From NCBI GenBank assembly GCA_015064155.1, contig SVST01000004.1, forward strand, positions 1 to 64,000: a stretch of DNA of 64,000 nt, read 5' to 3'. Of the stretch, positions 36,151 through 43,961 are shown in pieces; the first letter of the stretch is position 1, and each line of letters begins with the position of its first letter. The position numbers and the translations under genes were made by a program. Under the pieces are notes generated by a model that was not told the DNA's origin, ran no database searches, and worked only from the letters and a program-made list of their open reading frames with translations. The DNA comes from Oscillospiraceae bacterium (lineage in GTDB: Bacteria; Bacillota; Clostridia; Oscillospirales; CAG-272).

Positions 36151-37215
36151 ATGGAAAAATTGTTGGATTGGATTTCGGAAAATCCGTTATGGCTGTTTGT
36201 TATTATTTTATTCATAGCAATCACTTTCATTTCCAGCATCAAAAAAGAAAGTGCTAACGCAAGTAGCGGTTCTTCTAACGGAAACCAAAACGGAAACCAA
36301 AACGGAAATAAAATGCCCGGTACGAATGCCGCAACCGCCAATATCGGTGACACGGATAAAACCGAAGTTGTATACGGCTATTACCGTCAACAGGAAAATG
36401 AGCAAGTTGTCGTTAAAAGAACCGATGAGCAACAACGCATTGTTGACGAATATTTCATTGTTCGAAACATCAAAACTACCACGTGCAATTCTGCATTGAA
36501 GAAAAGAGCCAAGAGCCTCAAAACAGCTTCTAATTTTTTGCTTTTACCCGGTTTGGCAGTTACCGTATTGGGCTTTATCGGATCCAAGATGCCCCTTATT
36601 TTGATCGGCGTTGTTGCCGTTATTACAGCGATTATTCTCAAATATCTCAGCAGCGATTCGATGAAAAAATTCGAAGAAAGCATTAAGGTTTCGGTTGCGC
36701 CTAAAAAGCTGATGACAGACGAGGAATACGAAAAGCTGGTTGACAAAAAAATTCAGGACATGAATATTGAGCAGCTTGGATTGGAGAAATTAGGGTTGGA
36801 TCCCGACCAAGTCAAGGAAATTCGTCCCATCGTTCTCAGAGATAAGTCATTGACCAAGCATTCTTTTAGGGTATATAGTGAAAAAGGGCGTTCCGTTCAT
36901 TCTTCCACACAATATGTTACGTATCTTTATTTTACCGACGATCAGTTGTTTGTATATAAGATCCAGTTTGACATGTGCTGCAATATGCAGGATGAGTGGG
37001 CTCATGAATTCTTCTATAAGGATATTTGTGATATCCAATCGTATACATATAAAAACATTTTGAAGTTTGATTCGTTCAGCTACGAATACAGCACGGTATC
37101 GTTTAACATCGTTTCGTCCAACTCTAAAATCGGTTTTGAAATCGACGGAGCTAATGAAAATGTTGGTTCTATCCAAGCAATGAAACAAAAAATCCGAGAG
37201 AAGAAGGCTCAGTAA
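36151..37215 (+). CDS. Membrane protein with central helix pair and beta-rich C-terminus (island gene 6)
   Basis: The 354-residue protein has one N-terminal membrane helix (WLFVIILFIAITFISSI), an Asn/Gly-rich linker with a repeated GNQN motif (about residue 45), two central hydrophobic segments (about 127-165), then a soluble domain of about 190 residues with alternating strands and helices (STQYVTYLYFTDDQLFVYKI). The C-terminal domain resembles PH-like folds only loosely. AAAGGAGAG lies upstream. No known family is recognised. Confidence 0.65.
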   Translation: MEKLLDWISENPLWLFVIILFIAITFISSIKKESANASSGSSNGNQNGNQNGNKMPGTNAATANIGDTDKTEVVYGYYRQQENEQVVVKRTDEQQRIVDEYFIVRNIKTTTCNSALKKRAKSLKTASNFLLLPGLAVTVLGFIGSKMPLILIGVVAVITAIILKYLSSDSMKKFEESIKVSVAPKKLMTDEEYEKLVDKKIQDMNIEQLGLEKLGLDPDQVKEIRPIVLRDKSLTKHSFRVYSEKGRSVHSSTQYVTYLYFTDDQLFVYKIQFDMCCNMQDEWAHEFFYKDICDIQSYTYKNILKFDSFSYEYSTVSFNIVSSNSKIGFEIDGANENVGSIQAMKQKIREKKAQ

Positions 37216-37236
37216 TTTTGCCGTTAGAGGAGTAAC

Positions 37237-37704
37237 ATGGATGCTTTCATAGATGCTTTAACAGATGCTTTTCCTTTCATAGCAATAGCCGCAATCGGGT
37301 TCCTATTTCTTACGGTAATGGAGATATTTTTATTTTCAAAATTTGATAACAACAAAAATATTTCTACGAACGACGTAAATTCCGATTCACTCGCCGAACC
37401 TCATTCTCAAGATGCTAATTGGGGTAAAATGGTAATGCGTGTGGATGGCGTGATGAACATAACGGGACGAGGCATTGTAGCAACGGGAACCATTCAAAAC
37501 ATTCCGATTAACGTAAATGAGCGTCTGAATATTTTCGACGAGGAAGGAAATATTCTTGAAGTAAACGTACTTGTCAAAGAAATTTTGAAATTTTGTACAA
37601 TCGTTGTTAACCGTGCAGAGCCCGGCGAATTTGTTGGCATATTGCTTGACGTAGAGGAGGGTTTACTTCGCGAAGGACTCATTCTGAAAAAACGTAACGG
37701 GTAA
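37237..37704 (+). CDS. Membrane-anchored protein with EF-Tu domain-2-like barrel (island gene 7)
   Basis: The 155-residue protein has one N-terminal membrane helix (FPFIAIAAIGFLFLTVMEIF) and a soluble domain that reads like the second beta-barrel of translation GTPases: VDGVMNITGRGIVATGTIQN, then a strand pair, EFVGILLDVEEGLLREGLIL. Compare the EF-Tu pattern ITGRGTVATGRV...AGDNVGVLLRG...RGQVL. No GTPase domain is present. The similarity is seen by eye and also resembles NfeD-type OB folds in layout. Function is unknown. Confidence 0.65.
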   Translation: MDAFIDALTDAFPFIAIAAIGFLFLTVMEIFLFSKFDNNKNISTNDVNSDSLAEPHSQDANWGKMVMRVDGVMNITGRGIVATGTIQNIPINVNERLNIFDEEGNILEVNVLVKEILKFCTIVVNRAEPGEFVGILLDVEEGLLREGLILKKRNG

Positions 37705-37718
37705 TATTGGAGGTAACT

Positions 37719-38085
37719 ATGGACGGTTTCATGTATATTTTGCCCGCGATCTTAATCGTGGCAATGGTAAATTCCTCGTTTTCAAGCTAAAAGGCAACGG
37801 AAGCAGTTCCGCTACTCCTGATCGAGTAGCGGCTGCCGTGCCGATTACAGCGGACCCAAAAAGGATGTCGTTATTCAAGATTTTGGCTCAAAAAAGCTTG
37901 ATGTTATTAAGTATGTAAGAGAAGCAACGGGTTATAGTCTTAAAGAAGTTAAAGAAGTTGTTGAAAGCAGAGGAACAATCAAAGGGCTCCCCATTGAAGC
38001 CGCCGAAGGATTGGTTTCAACTTTGAACAGTATCGGTGCTTCAGCGGAAATGAAACAATTGATTACGAGGTGTTTATATGAATAA
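37719..38085 (+). pseudogene. Frameshifted membrane protein with L7/L12 C-terminal-like domain (island gene 8)
   Basis: A start with GGAGG at 37719 opens MDGFMYILPAILIVAMV, one membrane helix, then stops early. Continuation in another frame gives FLVFKLKGNGSSSATPDRVA, and a third frame from about 37860 gives SKKLDVIKYVREATGYSLKE and EVVESRGTIKGLPIEAAEGL, matching the ribosomal L7/L12 C-terminal domain pattern. One missing base near 37770 and one in the CCCAAAAA run near 37855 would restore a protein of about 121 residues. Either a decayed gene or two sequencing deletions. The next gene start overlaps its end. Confidence 0.7.
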
Positions 38086-38911
38086 TATTATGGATATTTT
38101 GCCTATAATTATCATTGTAATTATGGTATTCATTCTAATAGGCAAATTCAAGGGAAACGGTGTTACGAACAGTGCATCCGAAAACAGCTACAAAACAGCA
38201 AACGATATCTATATGCGCTGGAGTAAGGACAGCATAGCAGCTAAAATAGAACTTGCTTTTTCGACTATATACCTCCTTGGTATCATTCTTTTGGTGCTTT
38301 ACCTGGGATTCGGTGATAAGTTTGGTTTAGAGCCATTGATAGACCTTAAAGAGATGTTTGATTTTAAAAATAAGGATGACGAGGAAATCCTGGCATTCTT
38401 AACGAATGATTTGATCAAATATGTCATTTGGTTCCTTGGGGCATATATGGCATGCGGTCTTATAGCGATGATTTTAGGAACCAACTCGTTCTTTGATCAG
38501 GCAAAATGGTTGTCAAGAAATCAAGTGGATTGCTATGCTGTTTTGAAGAACGGAAACGGTAATAAAACATTTAACTTCCTTATCGGTAACGGATTTTTGA
38601 TTAAGGAAAGACCGGCAACCAAGAATATTTTTTACATCAGAATTGGAGCTCAGGTTGTAATTGATGTGTTAATGATTCTGTCCGTTTCTAAATTCCTTAA
38701 GAGCTTGATTTCTCAAACGTATGAAGCCTTTAAGGTATATGGAATGAAACCGGGTGAATGGGCAAAACAAGTTTTCACGTCATCAGAGGCACTTTTCTTC
38801 TATGCCGTGGTGATAGCTTCCTGGTCGTTGAATATTGGTATTAACAGAATTCTTCGTAACAAGCAAGCCGAACTGCTCAGTTCAGTTCCTCAAAATACGA
38901 ACGAAGAATAA
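38078..38911 (+). CDS. Multi-pass membrane protein (island gene 9)
   Basis: The 277-residue protein starts MNNIMDILPIIIIVIMVFIL, much like the N-terminal anchor of the preceding broken gene, so the two may share an origin. Further hydrophobic segments lie near residues 65-85, 118-138, 192-215 and 237-260, giving about five membrane helices. Its ATG overlaps the end of the previous gene. I do not recognise the family. It is the last gene of the island operon. Confidence 0.65.
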   Translation: MNNIMDILPIIIIVIMVFILIGKFKGNGVTNSASENSYKTANDIYMRWSKDSIAAKIELAFSTIYLLGIILLVLYLGFGDKFGLEPLIDLKEMFDFKNKDDEEILAFLTNDLIKYVIWFLGAYMACGLIAMILGTNSFFDQAKWLSRNQVDCYAVLKNGNGNKTFNFLIGNGFLIKERPATKNIFYIRIGAQVVIDVLMILSVSKFLKSLISQTYEAFKVYGMKPGEWAKQVFTSSEALFFYAVVIASWSLNIGINRILRNKQAELLSSVPQNTNEE

Positions 38912-38927
38912 AATCGAATAAGTACAA

Positions 38928-38971
38928 AAGGTCAATGAATCGTAGATTTTGAGTTACGATTCATTGACCTT
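38928..38971 (+). terminator. Strong hairpin at the right end of the island
   Basis: A perfect 17-bp stem, AAGGTCAATGAATCGTA paired with its complement, encloses a 10-base loop. Only a short T-rich tail follows, so it may stop transcription from both sides, separating the island operon from ddh. It could also be part of the attachment region. Confidence 0.65.
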
Positions 38972-39000
38972 CTTGTATAACACTACAAACAACCTATCCG

Positions 39001-39987
39001 TCAAAGCAGATTTTTTCTCAAATCCTCGGCAGCAGCGGGATGCAGAAGCGCGGGAGCAATATCAAACACGGTCTTGCAGCCGAAATCGCCCTTTTGGGCA
39101 AGTCTTGCCGCTGCACGCGCGTAGGCGACGATCACAGATGCGGTAAACTCGGGGTTGGAATCCAGCTTCAGGCTGTATTCGATCACGTGGTTATGCTCAC
39201 CCGAAAAGCCGGTCTTTCCCGTGCGGATTACAAATCCGCCGTGCGGGATTCCTTTGTGATCACGCAGAAAGGTTTCGGCATCGATAAAATGCACCGTGGT
39301 ATCGTAGTCGGCAAAATAGTTGGGCATTTCTTTGATTTCGCGCTCGATCCGTGCAAGATCCGCGCCCTCCTTGGCAACCACAAAGCACTCGCGCGTATGC
39401 TTCTCACGCACTCCGAGATCGGGGCACGAACCGCTTCGAACCGCCTCCAGTGCAGCGTCCACGGGAATGGTATACTGCTTGGCATCGGCAACCCCCTCTA
39501 CGCGACGAATCGCATCCGAATGTCCCTGGCTGACCCCCTTACCCCAAAAGGTATAGTCCTTGCCGTCGGGCAACACCGCGCTTGCGTACAAGCGGTTCAA
39601 GGAAAACATCCCGGGATCCCAGCCCGCGGAGATCACGGCAACCTTGTCACCCTGCTTTGCGGCATCATCCACCTTGGCAAAATGCTCGGGGATGCGCGCG
39701 TGTGTATCAAAGCTGTCCACCACGTTGAAAAGCTTTGCAAGCATCGGGGTTTGCACGGGAAGATCGGTGGCACTGCCTCCGCACAGGATCATCACGTCGA
39801 TCCGATCGGTATATTGGTCTGCCTCTTGGGCAGAGATCACGGGAACGCCCTCGGTGCGAATCGAAAGTGATGCGGGGTCGCGCCGCGTGAAAACGGCAAC
39901 CAACTCCATATCGGGATTCTGACGAATCGCAGACTCAATGCCGCGTCCCAAATTTCCGTATCCGAAAATGCCAATTCTAATGCTCAT
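39001..39987 (-). CDS. ddh: meso-Diaminopimelate dehydrogenase
   Basis: The 328-residue protein has an N-terminal NADP-binding Rossmann motif IGIFGYGNLGRGIE and family motifs LCGGSATDLPVQTP, SAGWDPGMFSLNRL and FWGKGVSQGHSDAIRR. It makes meso-DAP from tetrahydrodipicolinate in one step, giving cell-wall cross-linker and lysine precursor. It is convergent with the island operon and intact, so the island did not disrupt it. Aspartokinase at the right edge of the window belongs to the same pathway. Confidence 0.95.
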   Translation of the reverse strand: MSIRIGIFGYGNLGRGIESAIRQNPDMELVAVFTRRDPASLSIRTEGVPVISAQEADQYTDRIDVMILCGGSATDLPVQTPMLAKLFNVVDSFDTHARIPEHFAKVDDAAKQGDKVAVISAGWDPGMFSLNRLYASAVLPDGKDYTFWGKGVSQGHSDAIRRVEGVADAKQYTIPVDAALEAVRSGSCPDLGVREKHTRECFVVAKEGADLARIEREIKEMPNYFADYDTTVHFIDAETFLRDHKGIPHGGFVIRTGKTGFSGEHNHVIEYSLKLDSNPEFTASVIVAYARAAARLAQKGDFGCKTVFDIAPALLHPAAAEDLRKNLL

Positions 39988-40032
39988 AATTTACCTTACC
40001 TTATCTGATGTATCAACTTTTTTAACAACAAG

Positions 40033-40061
40033 ATTATAGCACATTTTTTTTCGTATTACAA
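40033..40061 (-). promoter_or_regulatory. Promoter of ddh
   Basis: On the minus strand TTGTAA (40056-40061), 17 bases and TATAAT (40033-40038) stand about 45 bases before the ddh start. Confidence 0.6.
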
Positions 40062-40091
40062 GACGTCCAACGCAGAAAAATACAAAAAAAT

Positions 40092-40135
40092 GAACGGGAG
40101 ATCCGAATTTTTTCGGCAATCTCCCGTTCTTTTTT
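40092..40135 (-). terminator. Terminator after the lipoprotein gene
   Basis: GAACGGGAGAT and ATCTCCCGTTC form a perfect 11-bp stem with T runs on both sides. It separates the lipoprotein gene from the ddh promoter. Confidence 0.8.
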
Positions 40136-40136
40136 A

Positions 40137-40832
40137 TTACATCCTATCCAACGTATAGATGAAGCAGCTTCCGTCCTCACGCTTGACGAACACCGCACGG
40201 TACTGCTCGGATATCGCGTCACCGTCCGAGAGGCGGAAGGTCAAACGAAAGGTATGCTCGGTTTCCTCCAAGCCGTCTGCCAAGACCTGAACTCTTGAAG
40301 TCCAAGCCTGCACGGGCGCGGTATAGCCCCCCTCACGGCTGACGTAATCAAACAGCTCCCCGTCCTTGTGCCGCGGCGAGCTGACCCCGAAATAACGAAA
40401 GGCTTCGTCTGCGAAATCCTTTTTCGGAATCAGGGTTGTGATCGCCCCCATGGAATAGGCCGTGGATGACGTAGAAAGGACGTTTCCGGTATACAAAACG
40501 TAATGGTCGCGCAAAAGATTATTCAAGAGCGCATCCCGATAGGCATTGACCGCCTGCGAGGGCTTGCGGAAGGTACGGAGTGAAAGACTGTTGGCACTCG
40601 TCAAATCACCGATCATCTGACAAAGCTGCTCTGCCTGCTCGCCGTCGGGTTCGCAGACCTGAAGAGTGGGCTCGGTGTCGTAATGTACGACGTCAACACC
40701 GAACACGCTGCGAATCCAAAGAGGGTCGGAGCCTGCCATGCACGACACCAGAAAGACTGCCACCAAGAGCAGCAATAGCACCAGCATGCCGCGATTGACA
40801 CGCCGTTTCCGTCTGCGATAAGAATGTCGCAT
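40137..40832 (-). CDS. Putative lipoprotein of unknown function
   Basis: The 231-residue protein has a basic N-terminus (RRRKRR), a hydrophobic run and a lipobox ending FLVSC with Cys 31, so it is probably a membrane-anchored exported lipoprotein. The mature part is a mixed alpha/beta domain without recognised motifs. AGGGGGAG precedes the ATG. It stands as a single gene between a terminator and an AT-rich gap. Confidence 0.7.
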   Translation of the reverse strand: MRHSYRRRKRRVNRGMLVLLLLLVAVFLVSCMAGSDPLWIRSVFGVDVVHYDTEPTLQVCEPDGEQAEQLCQMIGDLTSANSLSLRTFRKPSQAVNAYRDALLNNLLRDHYVLYTGNVLSTSSTAYSMGAITTLIPKKDFADEAFRYFGVSSPRHKDGELFDYVSREGGYTAPVQAWTSRVQVLADGLEETEHTFRLTFRLSDGDAISEQYRAVFVKREDGSCFIYTLDRM

Positions 40833-40986
40833 ATCAGTTCTCTCCCCCTTTTTCGTATATTCGGTTTTATTTTACCAAAACCGCAATAGTTTGTCAAGAG
40901 GGTTTTACAAAAAATATCACAATATGTTGTATTCTGCAGGGATATTTTATCACAATATCTTTGATTTTGTCGTAGGTTATTGGATT

Positions 40987-41012
40987 TTTGTCGTATAAGA
41001 CAGAATATACGA
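40987..41012. repeat. Short inverted repeat in the gap
   Basis: GTCGTAT and ATACGAC flank AAGACAGA-like sequence in the 204-base gap between the lipoprotein and ferritin-like genes. The gap also contains repeated TATTTTATCACAATAT-like AT-rich motifs. It may be an operator or a weak hairpin; no gene is seen there. Confidence 0.35.
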
Positions 41013-41036
41013 CATTTTCATTCTGTTATCGCAAAA

Positions 41037-41552
41037 TTATTCGTACTGCCGAGCATACTCACGCAACCGTTCGGCATGACGCTGCTCCTCGTCAATCATC
41101 TGCGACAAAAAGGAACGAACCACGCGATCCTGCGTGCGCCCAAGCATGGTCTGGTAACGGTCAACGCTTCGTTTTTTATCGGCAAGCGCTACGCACAAAA
41201 CGGTTTTCGGAAGATGACAGCGATCCGGGTCGAGATCCCCCGTTCGCGTAAGCGGATCAACACGAATCTGCATGCGGACACACGGATTTCCGCCAAGCGA
41301 AAGAATCAATTCGCCAACGAAGCGAAAATGTCGGATCTCGTCGCGCATCTGTCGGTGCAAAAGCTCGGATAGCTCTCGGTCGCACGCGGCACACAGCATA
41401 GCACGGTAGGAAGCCGCAGCAATGGCGGTCAATTCGTCTACGTAAAGCTCCTGCATTGCGCGCGCCAAGCGAAGATCGCGTGTCACACATCCGTCGGGAG
41501 TGGGGTGAAAGCTCGGAATATCTTGGGATTCGTAAAATCGGTCTTGTTGCAT
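41037..41552 (-). CDS. Ferritin-like di-iron domain protein
   Basis: The 171-residue protein has four helices with the carboxylate/His pattern of ferritin-like proteins: ELYVDELTAIAAASY, RDEIRHFRFVGELIL and IDEEQRHAERLREY, in which E and ExxH pairs could bind two metals. It could act in oxidative stress or metal handling, as rubrerythrin relatives do, but it lacks a rubredoxin domain. The start at 41552 follows GAAAGGAG; a longer upstream frame has no signal. Confidence 0.75.
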   Translation of the reverse strand: MQQDRFYESQDIPSFHPTPDGCVTRDLRLARAMQELYVDELTAIAAASYRAMLCAACDRELSELLHRQMRDEIRHFRFVGELILSLGGNPCVRMQIRVDPLTRTGDLDPDRCHLPKTVLCVALADKKRSVDRYQTMLGRTQDRVVRSFLSQMIDEEQRHAERLREYARQYE

Positions 41553-41666
41553 ATCTTCTCCTTTCAAAAAACGGCATTTTTTCCAGTCTATGCATAAAAT
41601 CATGCAAACGTGCCTGTCCATATCAAAAAAAGAAAAGCCCCATCGCGGGCTTTCTGAAAAAAAGAC

Positions 41667-41695
41667 TTTACATTTACGCAAAAATGTGATATATT
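41667..41695 (+). promoter_or_regulatory. Promoter of the membrane zinc-ribbon gene
   Basis: TTTACA (41667-41672), 17 bases and TATATT (41690-41695) lie 31 bases before the coding start. Confidence 0.5.
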
Positions 41696-41726
41696 GTAGG
41701 TAGAAAATACGGAAAGGATACCACCG

Positions 41727-42359
41727 ATGCACAAAATTCCAAAACAAAACCGCGATCTTTCACGATACGTTCTGAAAAAAGACCTGCTGCGCCTTTTGGG
41801 ACTTGCCACGTGGCTCGTCTTCTGGCTGGGCGGCGCGTTGCTGTATAACCATAACCATAGAACCTACCGGCCCGACCAACGCATGGTCGGCTGGCGGCTT
41901 GGACTTTGGATCGGAATCGCGTTCGTAACGGGATTTTTCCTGTTTCGCGTTTCGAAATCACTGTTTGACCGCAGCTTTTTGGGAACCATCACCGCCAACC
42001 AAAACTCGCGCGGATATACTCCCTCGCAGGACCCCGGGAAAAATGCGGTAGGCAGCTATGATTTCCGCGTGCATACAAGCCTGCGCGTAAAAGGTCCAAA
42101 GGGCGGTCGTCACCGAATCCGCTTTGAGCAAAAGGACGGCTTTTACAACTACTATCACGAGGGCAACGAGATCCTGCATCTGCGCGGACTTCCCTATCCC
42201 ATCAATCTTGACCCCGACCGTAAATGCGGAACCGTCTGCTCCGCCTGCGGCACGTGGTACAAGGACAAGGTAACCCATTGCGACATCTGCCGTCATACAG
42301 TAATCGACCCTGCGGCACTTGCAGCTGCCGACAGCGAAAGGAATAAGGAACAACCGTGA
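41727..42359 (+). CDS. Two-helix membrane protein with C-terminal zinc ribbon
   Basis: The 210-residue protein has two hydrophobic segments (about residues 22-40 and 57-74), a middle region of unknown fold, and a C-terminal CSACGTWYKDKVTHCDIC motif, a zinc ribbon with two CxxC pairs. GGAAAGGA stands before the ATG. No family is recognised; it appears monocistronic and is divergent from the ferritin-like gene. Confidence 0.65.
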   Translation: MHKIPKQNRDLSRYVLKKDLLRLLGLATWLVFWLGGALLYNHNHRTYRPDQRMVGWRLGLWIGIAFVTGFFLFRVSKSLFDRSFLGTITANQNSRGYTPSQDPGKNAVGSYDFRVHTSLRVKGPKGGRHRIRFEQKDGFYNYYHEGNEILHLRGLPYPINLDPDRKCGTVCSACGTWYKDKVTHCDICRHTVIDPAALAAADSERNKEQP

Positions 42360-42362
42360 ACC

Positions 42363-42610
42363 GTTTCATGGGAAAAACTTCTTTCAAGAAGTTTTCCCCA
42401 TACCCCTTTCAAGAACTTTCACAGCAATTTTTGTTTTTCCTGGGAAAACTTTTGGAAAAGTTTTCCCAAACCCTTTCAAAACTTTCACAGCATTTTTATT
42501 GCGTGAGAGTTTTTATTTTTTGTCGGACGCTCGGTACTGCCGTTAGTTTTCAGGTGCCACCACCCTGAAAACTCTGCCGATGAAGTAACATTCCCATGCA
42601 AACGTGTGAG
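42363..42610 (+). repeat. Dispersed hairpin-rich repeat, copy A
   Basis: The sequence contains GGGAAAACTT...AAGTTTTCCC hairpins, CTTTCAAAACTTTCACAGCA, GTGAGAGTTTTTATTTTTTG and a GCCGTTAGTTTTCAGG-type tail. The same order of motifs recurs in inverted orientation at 43.96-44.21 kb and directly at 47.91-48.09 kb. No coding potential is seen. It may be a small non-autonomous mobile element, and its hairpins can act as terminators. Confidence 0.65.
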
Positions 42611-42660
42611 GGTAGGAACCGTCCGGGACACCGCCCCCTACAAACGTACATTCCCTACAA

Positions 42661-42690
42661 AAAAGCCGCCCTACACACAAGGCGGCTTTT
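42661..42690 (-). terminator. Terminator of the XRE gene
   Basis: AAAAGCCGCC and GGCGGCTTTT make a perfect 10-bp stem around CTACACACAA, overlapping the stop codon of the XRE gene. Confidence 0.8.
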
Positions 42691-42934
42691 ACTGTTCAAC
42701 TTCTAAATTTTCCGAACTGAAAATCTCGTCATCCAAAAACTCGGTCAGAGACATATGGAACCCTCTTGCAAGCATAATCACGGTACTCAAGGTTACCGTT
42801 TTGTTTCGACCATTCATAATACATTGCATACTTCCGTGTTGTATTCCCGATTCCTGCTCCAAACGGTATTGGGACATACCTTTTTCTTGCAACAACTTGG
42901 AAATACGCATTGCAACCGCGTCATTTACCGTCAA
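42689..42934 (-). CDS. XRE-family transcriptional regulator
   Basis: The 81-residue protein is a single helix-turn-helix domain (ISKLLQEKGMSQYRLEQESG, HGSMQCIMNGRNKTVTLSTV). A TTG start fits with GGGGGG 6 bases upstream. It is divergent from the SLOG-like gene, and the intergenic region carries repeated TATGTAGG/CCTACATA half-sites that overlap the other gene's promoter. Repression of both genes is likely. Confidence 0.85.
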   Translation of the reverse strand: MTVNDAVAMRISKLLQEKGMSQYRLEQESGIQHGSMQCIMNGRNKTVTLSTVIMLARGFHMSLTEFLDDEIFSSENLEVEQ

Positions 42935-42959
42935 GTTGATCCCCCCTAAGAATCTTTAA

Positions 42960-43080
42960 CTCCGTAGTTTTACCTACGTATGTATTCTACCAAGAAATTC
43001 AAAAAAATATAAGAAGGTGTGCCTACATACTCTTGATTTTTTTGAATAACCGTGGTATAATATGTAGGCATACCTACATA
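42960..43080. promoter_or_regulatory. Promoter and repeated operator between XRE and SLOG-like genes
   Basis: TTGATT (43033-43038), 17 bases and TATAAT (43056-43061) form the plus-strand promoter. A near-perfect palindrome, TATGTAGGCATACCTACATA (43061-43080), overlaps its -10 and start site. Half-site variants TACCTACGTATGTA (about 42970) and GCCTACATACT (about 43021) occur closer to the XRE gene, suggesting three operator sites. Confidence 0.6.
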
Positions 43081-43100
43081 CAAAAGAGGGGGATTAAGCT

Positions 43101-43556
43101 ATGATTGTGACTTTTTGCGGACACGCTCATTTCTCTAAATCAGAGGAATACGAACGAAAAATCCTGACTTTTTTGAAAGAAAAGGTAGGAGATCAGCCCG
43201 CTGATATGTTTTTGGGCGGTTACGGTGCTTTTGATAGTTTTGCATACGACTGTTGCAAGAAATATAAGGGAACACACCCAAACATATCTCTTGTATTTGT
43301 TACACCATATCTATCCGTAGAATACCAAAAGAATCATTTGTACTACCAACAGACAAGATACGATTCAATTCTCTATCCTGAAATTGAAGATAAACCGCCA
43401 AGATTTGCCATTATCTACCGTAATAGGTGGATGATTGAGCAAGCTGATTACGTCATCTGCGGAATTACCCACGATTGGGGCGGAGCTTATCAAACGTATC
43501 AATATGCAAAGCGTAAGAAAAAGCACATCTTCAACGTTACCGAAAAAAATATTTAA
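43101..43556 (+). CDS. SLOG-like nucleotide-binding-fold protein
   Basis: The 151-residue protein begins MIVTFCGHAHF, has a glycine-rich FLGGYGAFDSFAYDCC segment and later YVICGITHDWGGAYQTYQYA. This is the overall pattern of SLOG (Smf/LOG, YpsA-like) proteins that bind nucleotide-type ligands. No effector domain is attached. Its divergent XRE neighbour and the flanking inverted repeats suggest a small accessory cassette; a role in signalling or defence is only a guess. Confidence 0.6.
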   Translation: MIVTFCGHAHFSKSEEYERKILTFLKEKVGDQPADMFLGGYGAFDSFAYDCCKKYKGTHPNISLVFVTPYLSVEYQKNHLYYQQTRYDSILYPEIEDKPPRFAIIYRNRWMIEQADYVICGITHDWGGAYQTYQYAKRKKKHIFNVTEKNI

Positions 43557-43594
43557 TTTTTGTATCAACAACAAAACACCTCTCAAACAAGCAA

Positions 43595-43640
43595 CGGGCT
43601 CCGCAAAATCGCGGAGCCCGAAATCGCGGAGCCCGTTTTT
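43595..43640 (+). terminator. Terminator of the SLOG-like gene, with duplicated arm
   Basis: CGGGCTCCGC pairs with GCGGAGCCCG, which is present twice in a row (43611-43620 and 43626-43635), followed by TTTTT. Either copy can complete the stem. Confidence 0.75.
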
Positions 43641-43680
43641 GTGTGCTTTTATCACGAGATTTTCGTAAAACACGCGTACC

Positions 43681-43960
43681 TGTAGGGACCGGCGTCCCCG
43701 ACGGTCCGTGATACCGTTTGTTTGAACAGAAAAAGAGGCGTTTTTGCAATGTGTAAAATCGGATGACTTTCGGTCATATTTCATTCATTGCTACAACCCG
43801 CACATTTTTTTGAAAACCGGAATGATTTTCTTTTCATATCACGGACGCTTCGCGTCCTACCCCTCATCCGTCACCTACGGTGACACCTGTCTCGCTGCGG
43901 CTCGGTCACGCTCGGGTTCTGACAGCCCACCGGGCTGTCATTCATTGCCCTCGCGCCGCT
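43681..43960. other. Intergenic stretch without a gene
   Basis: This part of the 660-base gap contains a GGGACCGGCGTCCCCGACGGTCC hairpin-like segment, T-rich DNA and a GC-rich segment with short inverted motifs (ACGGACGCTTCGCGTCC, GACAGCCCACCGGGCTGTC). No start codon with a ribosome binding site or convincing frame is seen. It looks like repeat debris. Confidence 0.5.
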
Positions 43961-43961
43961 T

